64,000 nt of DNA from Actinomycetes bacterium (GTDB lineage Bacteria > Actinomycetota > Acidimicrobiia > Acidimicrobiales > Acidimicrobilacustridaceae): positions 62,001 through 126,000 of the forward strand of contig JAKOVR010000213.1 of the NCBI GenBank assembly GCA_029782025.1, given 5' to 3'. The notes under the pieces are model-generated. The model made no database searches, had not been told where the DNA came from, and was given only the letters and a program-made list of their open reading frames with translations. The position numbers and the translations under genes are program-made. This document shows, in pieces, positions 28,270 through 40,552 of this stretch. Every line of letters begins with the position of its first letter. The stretch's first letter is position 1.

Positions 28270-28391
28270 TATGCTGTCCGCCGCTTCGGGCTGACATGAG
28301 AGGTGTCAGCGGACCCCGGCCCGGGCTCTTCATCCATTCCTCGTTCGGCGCGCTCCGCCGCGCCGTCCGACGACCTCAGGAGGTCCGCTCC
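28270..28391 (+). promoter_or_regulatory. Promoter and structured 5' leader of ahcY
   Basis: A TATGCT box at 28270-28275 sits about 115 bases before the ahcY start, unlike the leaderless neighbours. The leader holds three inverted repeats. GCTGACA/TGTCAGC (28290-28296 with 28304-28310) has a 7-base loop. GGCGCG/CGCGCC (28347-28352 with 28359-28364) has a 6-base loop. GACCT/AGGTC (28372-28376 with 28381-28385) holds part of the strong AGGAGG ribosome-binding site (28378-28383) in its loop and 3' arm. The last hairpin could mask translation. It does not match the SAH riboswitch core that I know. Confidence 0.55.
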
Positions 28392-29858
<1,467 letters not shown>

Positions 29859-29871
29859 CCCCCACGCCCGC

Positions 29872-29919
29872 CGTCTGGATGCAGGGAGCGACACCTGCGT
29901 CGCGATCTGCATCCAGACG
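29872..29919. terminator. 13-bp inverted repeat between convergent ahcY and P450 genes
   Basis: Arms at 29872-29884 and 29907-29919 (starting CGTCTGGATGCAG) are perfectly complementary. The 22-base loop contains a second inverted repeat, GCGAC/GTCGC (29888-29892 with 29899-29903). The position, 13 bases after the ahcY stop and 17 before the P450 stop, fits a bidirectional terminator. There is no T-tract. It could also be a member of a dispersed repeat family. Confidence 0.6.
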
Positions 29920-29936
29920 CGGTCGGGGAGGGGTGG

Positions 29937-31232
29937 TCAGGGGCGGACCCGGGGGGTGAGGCGCACGGGCATGTGGCGCAGGCCGGTGTGCTTGTTGGAC
30001 CGCACCCATTCGACCGGGCCGGTCGGCTCGATCGCCGCCACCGCCTCGAGGAGCTCGTCGAGCACGACGCGGATCTCCACCCGCGCCAGGCCGGCGCCGA
30101 GGCAGAAGTGGGCCCCGTGGCCGAAGGCGAGGTGGCGGTTGGGTGATCGCCGGACGTCGAACGTGTACGGCTGGGGGAACGCGGCGGCGTCGTAGTTGGC
30201 CGACCCCCACCAGAGCGTGACCTTGTCGCCGGCCCGGACGGGGACGCCGCCCAGTTCGGCGTCGACCGTGGCCGTGCGCCGGTTGTAGGTCGTCGACGAC
30301 GCCCACCGCAGGATCTCCTCGGTGGCGCCGGGCAGGAGCCCGCGGTCGTCGGCGAGCTCGGCCCACACCGCCGGCCGCTCCGTCAGGGCCAGCACCCCGA
30401 CGGCGATCGAGTTGCGGGTGGTCTCGCTCCCGGCGGCGATGAGCAGGTTGAAGAACATCTGGGCCTCGAGGTCGTCGAGGCGGCCGGCGGGATGGGTGGC
30501 GTCGCCCTCGACCTCGGCGTTGGCCACGATCGACAGAAGGTCGTCCCCCGGGTCGGACCGCCGCCGCTCGATCAGCCAGGCGCCGTAGGCGAACATCTCG
30601 GCCGACGCCTCCTGCTGCTTGGCCCCGACCTCGCCGAGCTCGTGGTCGTCGTAGTCGAGGGTGGCGTTGGCCCAGCCGAAGAGCTTGTGCCGGTCCTCCT
30701 GGGGCACGCCGAGGAGGCGGGCGATGGCCTGCAAGGGGAGCTCGGCGGCCACGTCGACGAGGAAGTCCACCTCGCCCCGGCCGACCGCGTCGGCGACGAT
30801 GCGCCGGGCCCGCTCCCGCAGCTCCGCTTCCAGCCCCGCCAGCACCCGCGGCGCCAGCGCCGGGGTGAGGAGCTTGCGGATCTGCTGGTGGCGGGGGTCG
30901 TCCATCATGTTCAGCAGCACGCCGGCCGCGAACCCGGCCGGCAGGTCCTCGATGAGGGTGCCGCCGCCGTCGCGGCCGCCGCCCCCCTCGGAGGAGAACG
31001 TGGACGCGTCGGCGGCGGCGCGGTGGCAGGCGTCGTAGCTCGACACGACCCAGAACCCCTCGCCGCCGGGCGTCCGCGGCGTCGGCGGGTGCCACCACAC
31101 CGAGTGCCGGGCCCGGAGCCAGGCGAAGGTGGCGTGGGGGAACCCCGAGGCGAACGCGTCGAGGTCGGTGAGGTCGATGGCGGTGGGATCGAGGTCCGGC
31201 GGGGTCGCCGGGGGCACGGGCGTGGGTGCCAT
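29937..31232 (-). CDS. Cytochrome P450
   Basis: A 431-residue soluble bacterial P450, a haem-thiolate monooxygenase. The haem loop FGHGAHFCLGAGLAR near residue 369 has the axial Cys. The I-helix is AAGSETTRNSI near 264-274, with the acid-alcohol pair replaced by Glu-Thr as in CYP125/124-type enzymes. The K-helix EILRW supplies ExxR. LGVPQEDRHKLF and DDLLSIVANAEVEG are typical of actinobacterial steroid- or lipid-active families, but the substrate is not readable. It is divergent from the SDR gene, with a TAGGGT box at about 31271-31276 and a GAGAGG before the ATG. Its redox partners are not in the window. Confidence 0.93.
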   Translation of the reverse strand: MAPTPVPPATPPDLDPTAIDLTDLDAFASGFPHATFAWLRARHSVWWHPPTPRTPGGEGFWVVSSYDACHRAAADASTFSSEGGGGRDGGGTLIEDLPAGFAAGVLLNMMDDPRHQQIRKLLTPALAPRVLAGLEAELRERARRIVADAVGRGEVDFLVDVAAELPLQAIARLLGVPQEDRHKLFGWANATLDYDDHELGEVGAKQQEASAEMFAYGAWLIERRRSDPGDDLLSIVANAEVEGDATHPAGRLDDLEAQMFFNLLIAAGSETTRNSIAVGVLALTERPAVWAELADDRGLLPGATEEILRWASSTTYNRRTATVDAELGGVPVRAGDKVTLWWGSANYDAAAFPQPYTFDVRRSPNRHLAFGHGAHFCLGAGLARVEIRVVLDELLEAVAAIEPTGPVEWVRSNKHTGLRHMPVRLTPRVRP

Positions 31233-31288
31233 GGCGTCCTCTCGGAGGACCGGTGGAGACGAGCGCCGACCCTACCGGCCGGCGCGCC

Positions 31289-31294
31289 TACGCT
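31289..31294 (+). promoter_or_regulatory. -10 hexamer TACGCT for the SDR gene
   Basis: TACGCT lies 31 bases before the GTG at 31326. An AAGGGGG ribosome-binding site follows at about 31314-31320, so this transcript has a short leader. Confidence 0.4.
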
Positions 31295-31325
31295 GAGCGA
31301 CCCACCACCGTGCAAGGGGGATCCC

Positions 31326-32162
31326 GTGGAGGAGCTCGAAGGGAAGGTCGCGGTCATCACCGGCGCGGCCAGCGGGATCGGCCGGGCCCTGGCCGACCGC
31401 TTCGCCGCCGAGGGCATGAAGCTTGTGGTCGCCGACGTCGAGGCCACCGCGCTCGACGCCGCCGTGGAGGAGCTCCGGGCGGCCGGACACGAGGTCACCC
31501 CGGTGCTCTGCGACGTCTCGGTCCGCTCGCAGGTCGAGGGGCTGCGCGACGCCGCCGTGTCCGCCTACGGCGCGGTCCACCTCGTGTGCAACAACGCCGG
31601 GGTGGGCAGCGGGGGCCAGATGGCCACCCTCACCGAGCGCGACTGGGAGTGGGTCCTCGGGGTCAACCTGTGGGGCGTCATCCACGGCGTCTCCGCCTTC
31701 CTGCCCCTCCTCCTGGCCCAGGGCGAGGGCCACATCGTCAACACCGCGTCGGTGGCCGGACTCTTCGCCGCGCCGTTCATGGGGCCCTACAACGCCAGCA
31801 AGTACGCCGTCGTCGCCATCTCCGAGACCCTCTTCAACGAGTTGGCCATGTCGGGCACCGACGTGGGCGTCTCGGTCCTGTGCCCGGGCTGGGTCGCCAC
31901 CCGCATCGCCCTCGCCGACCGCAACCGCCCCGAGGCCCTCCGCAACGACGAGGGCGCCGCCGACCCGATGAGCGCCATGCGCGACGCCTTCGACGCCTTC
32001 ATCCAGGGCGGCATGGCCCCGGCCGCGGTGGCCGAGAAGGTGTGCGAGGCCGTGCGGCACAAGCGGTTCTACATCCTCACCCACGAGGAGTCGAAGGCCT
32101 CGATCGACGCCCGCTTCCGCGCCCTGCTCGACGACGGTCACCCGCCGATGGTGATGCCGTGA
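31326..32162 (+). CDS. Short-chain dehydrogenase/reductase
   Basis: A 278-residue classical SDR. TGAASGIGRALADRFA near residues 11-26 is the TGxxxGIG cofactor loop. NNAGVG follows, and the catalytic YNASKYAV carries Tyr-x3-Lys. VVADVE after the second strand, with an Asp, points to NAD(H) rather than NADP(H). The GTG start has a good ribosome-binding site. It is divergent from the P450 and overlaps the polysaccharide-deacetylase gene by GTGA. Substrate unknown; a hydroxy-lipid or steroid is possible given the P450. Confidence 0.9.
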   Translation: MEELEGKVAVITGAASGIGRALADRFAAEGMKLVVADVEATALDAAVEELRAAGHEVTPVLCDVSVRSQVEGLRDAAVSAYGAVHLVCNNAGVGSGGQMATLTERDWEWVLGVNLWGVIHGVSAFLPLLLAQGEGHIVNTASVAGLFAAPFMGPYNASKYAVVAISETLFNELAMSGTDVGVSVLCPGWVATRIALADRNRPEALRNDEGAADPMSAMRDAFDAFIQGGMAPAAVAEKVCEAVRHKRFYILTHEESKASIDARFRALLDDGHPPMVMP

Positions 32163-33174
32163 CCGGGCCCGCCTTCAGCGTCACCTTCGACCTCGAGGAT
32201 CACCGGCCCTCGCCCACGTGGGAGGCGCGCTACGAGCAGCACTGCCGTCAGCTCCTCGACTTCTGCGACGAGCGCGGCATCACCGCCACCGTCTTCGTCG
32301 TCGGCCGGGTGGCCGAGCGCAGCCCGGCCCTGGTGCAGGAGGTGGCGGCGCGCGGCCACGAGCTCGGCATCCACAACTACGAGCACTGGCCGTTGTTCAG
32401 CTGCACGCCGGCCTGGCTGGCCGAGAAGGTCAAGCGGGCCAAGGGGTTCGTGGAGGACCTGACCGGCGCGCCGGTCGAGGGGTTCCGGGCGCCGGCCGGC
32501 ACCCTCGTGCCCCGCACCTTCTGGGTCACCGAGGTGCTCGCCGCCCTCGGGTTCACCTACTCGGCGAGCGTGCTGCCCTTCCAGGCCTACGCCGTCGGCT
32601 TCCCGGGCTGCCCGGCCGTGCCGTTCCGTTGGCCCTCGGGGCTCATCGAGGCCCCGTGCCCGGCGGTGGGCCTCGGCCCGGTCGGTCTGCCCTTCATGGG
32701 CGGCACGTTCCTGCGCGTGCTGCCGGGGTGGCTGTCCCGGCGCTTCGCCGGCCAGCTGCCCGCCGACCTCGCGCCCTGGACCTACCTGCACCCCTACGAC
32801 CTCGACGTCATGGAGCGGTTCTGGTGGGTACACGACGTGCCGCCGTGGGGCAGCTTCCTGCTCTGGATCAACCGCGGCAGCGTGCTGGCGAAGCTCGGCG
32901 CCGTCCTCGACGGCCGCGAGACGGTCGCCCTCGGTCGCCGCCTGGCCGCCCTCGACGCCGCCGGCCGCATCGAGCGGTTCGATCCCACCGCGGCCCCCGA
33001 CCCGGCGGCCGACGTCCGCCCCCCGCACCCCGCCCTCGGTGCCCTGCAGCGCTACCTCCGCAAGGACGACAAGGTGGGGGAGTGGCTCCCTCCGGTGCAC
33101 CTCCAACCGGGTGAGCTGACCGGCGTCCTCGGTTCGGACCTGTTGCCGGCGGTGGCCGGCGAACCGGTCGGGGC

Positions 33175-33178
<4 letters not shown>
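32159..33178 (+). CDS. Polysaccharide deacetylase (NodB-like)
   Basis: A 339-residue carbohydrate esterase family 4-type protein without a clear signal peptide. The motif 1 equivalent is VTFDLEDHRPS (Asp-Glu-Asp), motif 2 is GIHNYEHW with a His-x3-His metal pair, and GFRAPAGTLVPRTFW follows as motif 3. The sequence resembles the XrtA/PEP-CTERM-type cytoplasmic deacetylases. The C-terminal third (about 250-339) is less conserved. It is coupled to the SDR before it and mtnA after it by GTGA overlaps, an unexpected operon combination. Confidence 0.87.
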
Positions 33179-34140
<962 letters not shown>

Positions 34141-34183
34141 CACCCGCGTTCATTCCCTCTTGTGCAGTTTCATGCTGTCTCGG

Positions 34184-34189
34184 TAGATT
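34184..34189 (+). promoter_or_regulatory. Promoter of the comF-like gene (TTGTGC/TAGATT)
   Basis: A -35-like TTGTGC at about 34160 is separated by 18 bases from TAGATT at 34184-34189. The ATG follows seven bases later, so the mRNA is probably leaderless. Confidence 0.5.
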
Positions 34190-34196
34190 GCCGGGC

Positions 34197-34847
34197 ATGT
34201 GGTTTGATCTCGACTGTCCGGTCTGCGGCGCTCCTCCCTGCGGGCCCGGCCCCCACCTCGGCGACGATGGCCTGTGCCCAGCGTGCGTGGCCCGCTGTCG
34301 GCCGGCGCCGGAGGTCCCGCCCCTCCGCCTCGCGGACGGCGGCCGCCTGCCCGTGGTGGCGCTGCTGGAGTACGACGACGCCAGCCGCCCCATCGTCCTC
34401 GCCCTGAAGAACGGCAACGCCCGGCGCCTGGCCCGCCGCCTCGGCCGCAGCGTCGCCCTGTTGACCGACGCCCGTGATGTCGACCTCGTCACCTGGGCCC
34501 CCACCACCCCGGCCCGGCGCCGGGCTCGGGGCTACGACCACGCCGAGGTGCTGGCCCGGCGGGTGGGCGCCGCCCTCGACCGTCCCGTGCGGGCCACGCT
34601 GCGCCGGCGCGGCGACCGGGCCCAGCAGGGGCGGCACCGGGCCGACCGCCAGGCCGGACCGGTGTTCTCGCCCCTGGCGCTGGATCTGGCCGGCACCCGG
34701 GTCCTGGTGGTCGACGACGTGGTCACCACCGGCGCCACCCTCGCCGCCGCCGCCTCGGTGCTGCGCCGGGCCGGGGCCGTTCCCGCCGCCGCCGTCGTGG
34801 CCCGGGCGACGGATGGCACGTCCGGATCGCTCAAGGCCGGCGCATGA
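34197..34847 (+). CDS. ComF-family phosphoribosyltransferase-like protein
   Basis: A 216-residue protein. CPVCGAPPCGPG and CPACVARC at residues 8-30 are N-terminal zinc knuckles. LLEYDDASRPIVLALKNGN follows, then a PRTase fold with the PRPP-loop VLVVDDVVTTGATLAAA near residue 170 and WAPTTPARRRARGYDHAEVLAR, the ComFC/GntX hallmark. ComFC is needed for DNA uptake in naturally competent bacteria and takes part in handling incoming single strands. Its place two genes before secA follows the Bacillus order. Most actinobacteria keep such a protein without proven competence. Confidence 0.88.
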   Translation: MWFDLDCPVCGAPPCGPGPHLGDDGLCPACVARCRPAPEVPPLRLADGGRLPVVALLEYDDASRPIVLALKNGNARRLARRLGRSVALLTDARDVDLVTWAPTTPARRRARGYDHAEVLARRVGAALDRPVRATLRRRGDRAQQGRHRADRQAGPVFSPLALDLAGTRVLVVDDVVTTGATLAAAASVLRRAGAVPAAAVVARATDGTSGSLKAGA

Positions 34848-34903
34848 CGGGCCGACACTCCCTGATAGCAGGCGGAGTTGTATCAATTCCGGGATGAGGC
34901 ACC

Positions 34904-35218
34904 ATGCAACCCACAGATCGCCAGGTCGAGGCCAGCCTCGACTACCTCAGGACCACCGCGCAGACGCGCCGTGACGCGCTCGCCGCGCTGGTGGCCGAGG
35001 CCCGGTCCGAACCCACCGACGAGGGCCGCGCCGAGCTGCCCGAGGGCATCCTCGAGCGGATCCGCCAGGCGCCCGACCTGCGGTCCGACCGTCTGGCCGA
35101 GGCCCGTCAGCGCGTGGCGGCCGGCGACCAGCCCGACGCCGATGCCCTCGCCGCCCGCATGGTGGGGCGGCTGGTGTGCGACCGGCTGGGCGAGTCGCCC
35201 GAGTTCCTCGTCCACTGA
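34904..35218 (+). CDS. FlgM-like anti-sigma factor
   Basis: A 104-residue protein with a disordered, charged N-terminus and a helical C-terminus. LERIRQAPDLRSDRLAEARQ, then a short gap and ADALAARMVGRLVCDRL, match the sigma-28-binding helices of FlgM (family pattern: P-D-V/L-R-x-D/E-K/R-V). FlgM holds the flagellar sigma factor inactive until export through the hook-basal body. No other flagellar gene lies in the window. The neighbours comF and secA are the same as in Bacillus. The ATG has GGATGAGG upstream and a TATCAAT box before that. Confidence 0.72.
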   Translation: MQPTDRQVEASLDYLRTTAQTRRDALAALVAEARSEPTDEGRAELPEGILERIRQAPDLRSDRLAEARQRVAAGDQPDADALAARMVGRLVCDRLGESPEFLVH

Positions 35219-35257
35219 CGATCGCGGGGCTGATTCCTGCCCCACCGGCCCCGTCGG

Positions 35258-35263
35258 TAGCAT
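35258..35263 (+). promoter_or_regulatory. -10 hexamer TAGCAT of secA
   Basis: TAGCAT ends 9 bases before the secA ATG at 35273; a GAGGA sequence overlaps its downstream side, so both leaderless and weak Shine-Dalgarno initiation are possible. Confidence 0.5.
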
Positions 35264-35272
35264 GAGGACCCC

Positions 35273-38005
<2,733 letters not shown>

Positions 38006-38054
38006 CACCTGCGGTGTCGAGTAGAAAAGTGCCATTGACCAGGGGAAACAGCAG

Positions 38055-38084
38055 ACCGCTAACGACCGCTCGATACCGCTCGTG
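38055..38084 (+). repeat. Period-10 ACCGCT direct repeats
   Basis: ACCGCT occurs at 38055, 38065 and 38075, and ACCG again at 38085, exactly ten bases apart, i.e. on the same face of the DNA helix. It lies 58 bases inside attL, before the TGAGGACTG array. A protein-binding site is likely; the protein is unknown. Confidence 0.6.
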
Positions 38085-38094
38085 ACCGGGGTTT

Positions 38095-38125
38095 TGAGGA
38101 CTGATTGAGGACTGGCTGAGGACTG
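38095..38125 (+). repeat. Left arm-type repeats, three copies of TGAGGACTG at 11-bp spacing
   Basis: Copies begin at 38095, 38106 and 38117. The same 9-mer with the same 11-base spacing recurs twice near the right end (44205 and 44216), in the same orientation. They lie about 100 bases inside attL, as arm-type integrase or excisionase sites usually do. Confidence 0.75.
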
Positions 38126-38589
38126 AGATTCGGAAGCGGACGATTCTGGAATGGAGGCGGGCTGCTCCGGAGGCGCCGGCGGAGACCTTGGAGCAAGGTA
38201 GGAGTGGCGCCGTCGATCGGCCTTGCCTCGGAGCTGTTGACAACCGCGCCGCAGTGGGACAGGTTGGGTTGGTGATTGCCGTGGTCGAGATCCTGTGCCG
38301 GGTTGTCGCGGGCAAAGCCCTTCCGTCCGTTGGGTCGTTGCCCAGACCCAGCCACACCGGGCGCGTCCGCTGCCGGGGTCGCCGCCGAGTCGGCGGCGTC
38401 GCGGGTCATCTACCGCTACGACAACGGGGCCGCGAGGTCCAGGCCCCTGATCTACGCCTACGACCAGCCCACCGCCCGTCCGGGGCGCTGCCGAGCCCGC
38501 TTGGAGGCTGCGCGCTACATGTACGACGACCAGCGCGAGCGTTCTGCGGACAACACGGAAGCCATCGGCCCGCAGCATCCGAGCTCGGC

Positions 38590-39507
38590 ATGTACGACCC
38601 CACCACCGGCACCTTCCTCACCCGCGACCCCCTCGACGGAGTCGACGGCACCACCACCGTCGCCAACCCCTACCACTACGTGCTGAACGACCCGCTCAAC
38701 CTGGCCGACCCGATGGGGCTGCGGCCATCGGAGAGTCCGAAGTTTTCGGTGACGTTCGAGGTGAGCGGGCCACCTTGTGGGGACAACAGTTTGCGGCAGG
38801 TCACCGCTGACCATGCCGCGGGGATCTACCAGGCCATTGTCGGCGGCGACGTCATTGACGTGGACCAGATGCTCGGGCTCTTGACTGGAGGGTCGCCACA
38901 TACCGGTTGGACGATCAAGAGACCCCTCCGTCTGAGTGCGATGCCGTGGGCCCGGGGGAAGTACTGCAACAACTCGGCGGCGTTCTGGACCGGAGAAAAC
39001 CTGACCGGTGCGTTCGTTGTGGCAGGTGCGATGGGTGGTCCTTCAGCGGAGGCTGCGGAGGCTGCCGCGCAGCTTGGTGGCAAGGCAGCGGCCGCCAGAT
39101 CAGCGCTGAGCGCTGGTGGTCGTCGCAACGTGGCGATCGTGGCATTTTCTGTCGATGAAGCAACGGGCGAGCTTCGAACTGTCAGTGGGCAGGCTCCGAG
39201 ACCGGGGTCGGTTGGGATGCCTGAGACCCCTCGCTACACACCGAAGGTGTCGGGGGGGTTCCTTCGGAACGCCGATGCCGAATACAAGTTGATCGAGGAG
39301 TTGGCGGCAACGATCGGCCCACCGTCGGAAAGCGTGAGCGGGACGGTCGCGGTCTACTCGGAACAAGCGATCTGTTCGTCGTGTCAGTCGGTGATCAGCG
39401 CCTTCGGACGGGACTATCCGAACTTGACTGTCAAGACGTTCAGCGGCAAGGGAAGCTACTGGGACTTCGTGACTGTGTTCACCGGCGAGGCCAATCACGG
39501 TGGCTGA
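38590..39507 (+). pseudogene. Orphan RHS tip with C-terminal deaminase-like toxin domain
   Basis: A 305-residue frame. Residues 1-44 are the RHS-repeat-associated core (YDPTTGTFLTRDPL ... NPYHYVLNDP ... DPMGL) that in full-length RHS proteins encloses and releases the C-terminal toxin. The last 100 residues have the layout of a polymorphic-toxin deaminase: FLRNADAEYKLIEELA, then VAVYSEQAICSSCQSVISAF and DYPNLTV. The CxxC pair and the Glu of DAE would be the zinc and catalytic residues, with Asp where HxE deaminases have His, as in BURPS668_1122-type toxins. No start signal precedes it and thousands of RHS codons are missing, so it is an orphan cassette rather than a complete toxin gene. Confidence 0.7.
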
Positions 39508-39847
39508 CGATCAATGGTCAGCGGCTCACCAAGCGATCGAGGACGAGCTTGTAGAGGCCCTCGCCTTGATGTTGGCTGAAGGCGTTGAAGTTGATCAAGC
39601 AGATAGCTACGGCGGGTTCACCCTGTTGCACCACGCGATCGATGTTGAGCGCGACGCTGCCGCGCAAACGGGAGGGCCGCTGACCGCGGACATGACTCGG
39701 GTGATCCTGTCTTACGGACCGAACCTTCAGCTTCGTGACGCCGAAGGCCGAACGCCGCTGGACTTCGCTCTCGAGATCGATCATCAACTCGCCGTCGGCC
39801 TCATCCGCGAGCAACTGGGTCAGCCCTTCTCACCGCGTGAACCGTGA
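39500..39847 (+). CDS. Ankyrin-repeat immunity protein candidate
   Basis: A 115-residue protein starting at a GTG inside the last codons of the toxin frame (8-base overlap). It contains about two to three ankyrin repeats: YGGFTLLHHAID near residue 35 and RDAEGRTPLDFALE near residue 80. Ankyrin proteins encoded directly after RHS deaminase toxins are known as immunity proteins that bind and block the toxin. The overlap and position support that role here. Its base composition matches the toxin and not the chromosome. Confidence 0.72.
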   Translation: MADDQWSAAHQAIEDELVEALALMLAEGVEVDQADSYGGFTLLHHAIDVERDAAAQTGGPLTADMTRVILSYGPNLQLRDAEGRTPLDFALEIDHQLAVGLIREQLGQPFSPREP

Positions 39848-40030
39848 CCGGAGGGGCGGTGATGGCTGCTACGGGTTGGCCGGCTCGGTTCGGATCGTGG
39901 TGAGGGCGTGCTGGTGACTTGCCGGCCGACGGGAGCGTTTACTTGATCAGGGTAGCTGTGAGGCCTGCGACCTAGCGAGGGTTGGTCATCGCCTCGTCGA
40001 GCTTCATCAGCGAGACGGGCAGAGGACGTT

Positions 40031-40426
40031 TCAGCCGGTGCCGGCGAGGGTGCGGAGTCGGGTGCGGGTGACGAGGGCGTCGAGGTGGTTGAGGAGGGCG
40101 GCGCGGTCGTCGTCGGAGAGTTCGTCGAGGGCGGCGAGGTTGTCGCCGAGGGCGTTTTCGGGGGCGTTGAAGGGTCGGCGGGGTGCGGTGTCGACGAGGA
40201 GGTGGTCGCAGGAGACGTCGAGGGCTTGGGCGAGTTTGACGACGACGTCGGCGGATGGGGTGATCTTGTCGTTCTCGTAGCGGCTGATCTGGCCGGCGTC
40301 GGTGCCGATGCGGTCGCCGAGGTCGCCTTGGGACCAGTTGCGCTCTTTGCGCAGGGTGCGGATGCGTGCTCCGAGGGCCATCGCTTGTCCTGTCGAGGTT
40401 GGGTGTGGCGCCCATTGTGTGACCAT
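40031..40426 (-). CDS. XRE-family helix-turn-helix regulator of the element
   Basis: A 131-residue protein with a Cro/CI-type HTH (about residues 17-75: LGARIRTLRKERNWSQGDLG, then TDAGQISRYENDKITPSADVVVKLAQAL). The start at 40426 is supported by an AAGGAG five bases upstream on the minus strand; MALGARIRT at 40381 is an alternative start but has no such site. A dyad CGGAA-6-TTCCG lies just upstream and could be its own operator. It may control integration or the toxin genes; no target is proved. Confidence 0.85.
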   Translation of the reverse strand: MVTQWAPHPTSTGQAMALGARIRTLRKERNWSQGDLGDRIGTDAGQISRYENDKITPSADVVVKLAQALDVSCDHLLVDTAPRRPFNAPENALGDNLAALDELSDDDRAALLNHLDALVTRTRLRTLAGTG

Positions 40427-40445
40427 TCGTGCTCCTTGTGGGTGC

Positions 40446-40476
40446 CGGAAATGCAGTTCCGCTGCCGATTGCGCAA
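40446..40476 (-). promoter_or_regulatory. Candidate operator/promoter of the element's XRE gene
   Basis: Two inverted repeats lie 20-50 bases upstream of the start. CGGAA/TTCCG (40446-40450 with 40457-40461) has a 6-base spacer, and the 8-base palindrome TTGCGCAA is at 40469-40476. The second overlaps a TTGCGC that could be a -35 element on the minus strand. Autoregulation is inferred. Confidence 0.45.
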
Positions 40477-40552
40477 GTTCTCACGCCCGGGATGTGCGTC
40501 CGGGCGCGTTGAAGCTGAGGCAGCCGGTGTGTGGTGCTCGGGGTGGCGTCTC

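Larger units (their letters stand above)
38006..38589 (+). other. Left end of the element: repeats and RHS remnant, no intact gene
   Basis: The first 120 bases hold two phased repeat arrays listed separately. From about 38400 one frame reads VIYRYDNGA and another leads into the RHS core at 38590, so this looks like decayed or frameshifted RHS coding sequence. The rest (about 38130-38390) shows nothing I recognise. Confidence 0.5.

Noticed and set aside
28280-28391. A known SAH riboswitch before ahcY
   Set aside because: Hairpins exist, but the conserved core sequences of the SAH and SAM classes that I know are not found. Kept only as an unknown structured leader.
38188-38589. Upstream extension of the RHS-toxin frame to 38188
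   Set aside because: The translation before 38590 is not RHS-like in that frame and no ribosome-binding site is present; other frames hold the YD-type remnants.
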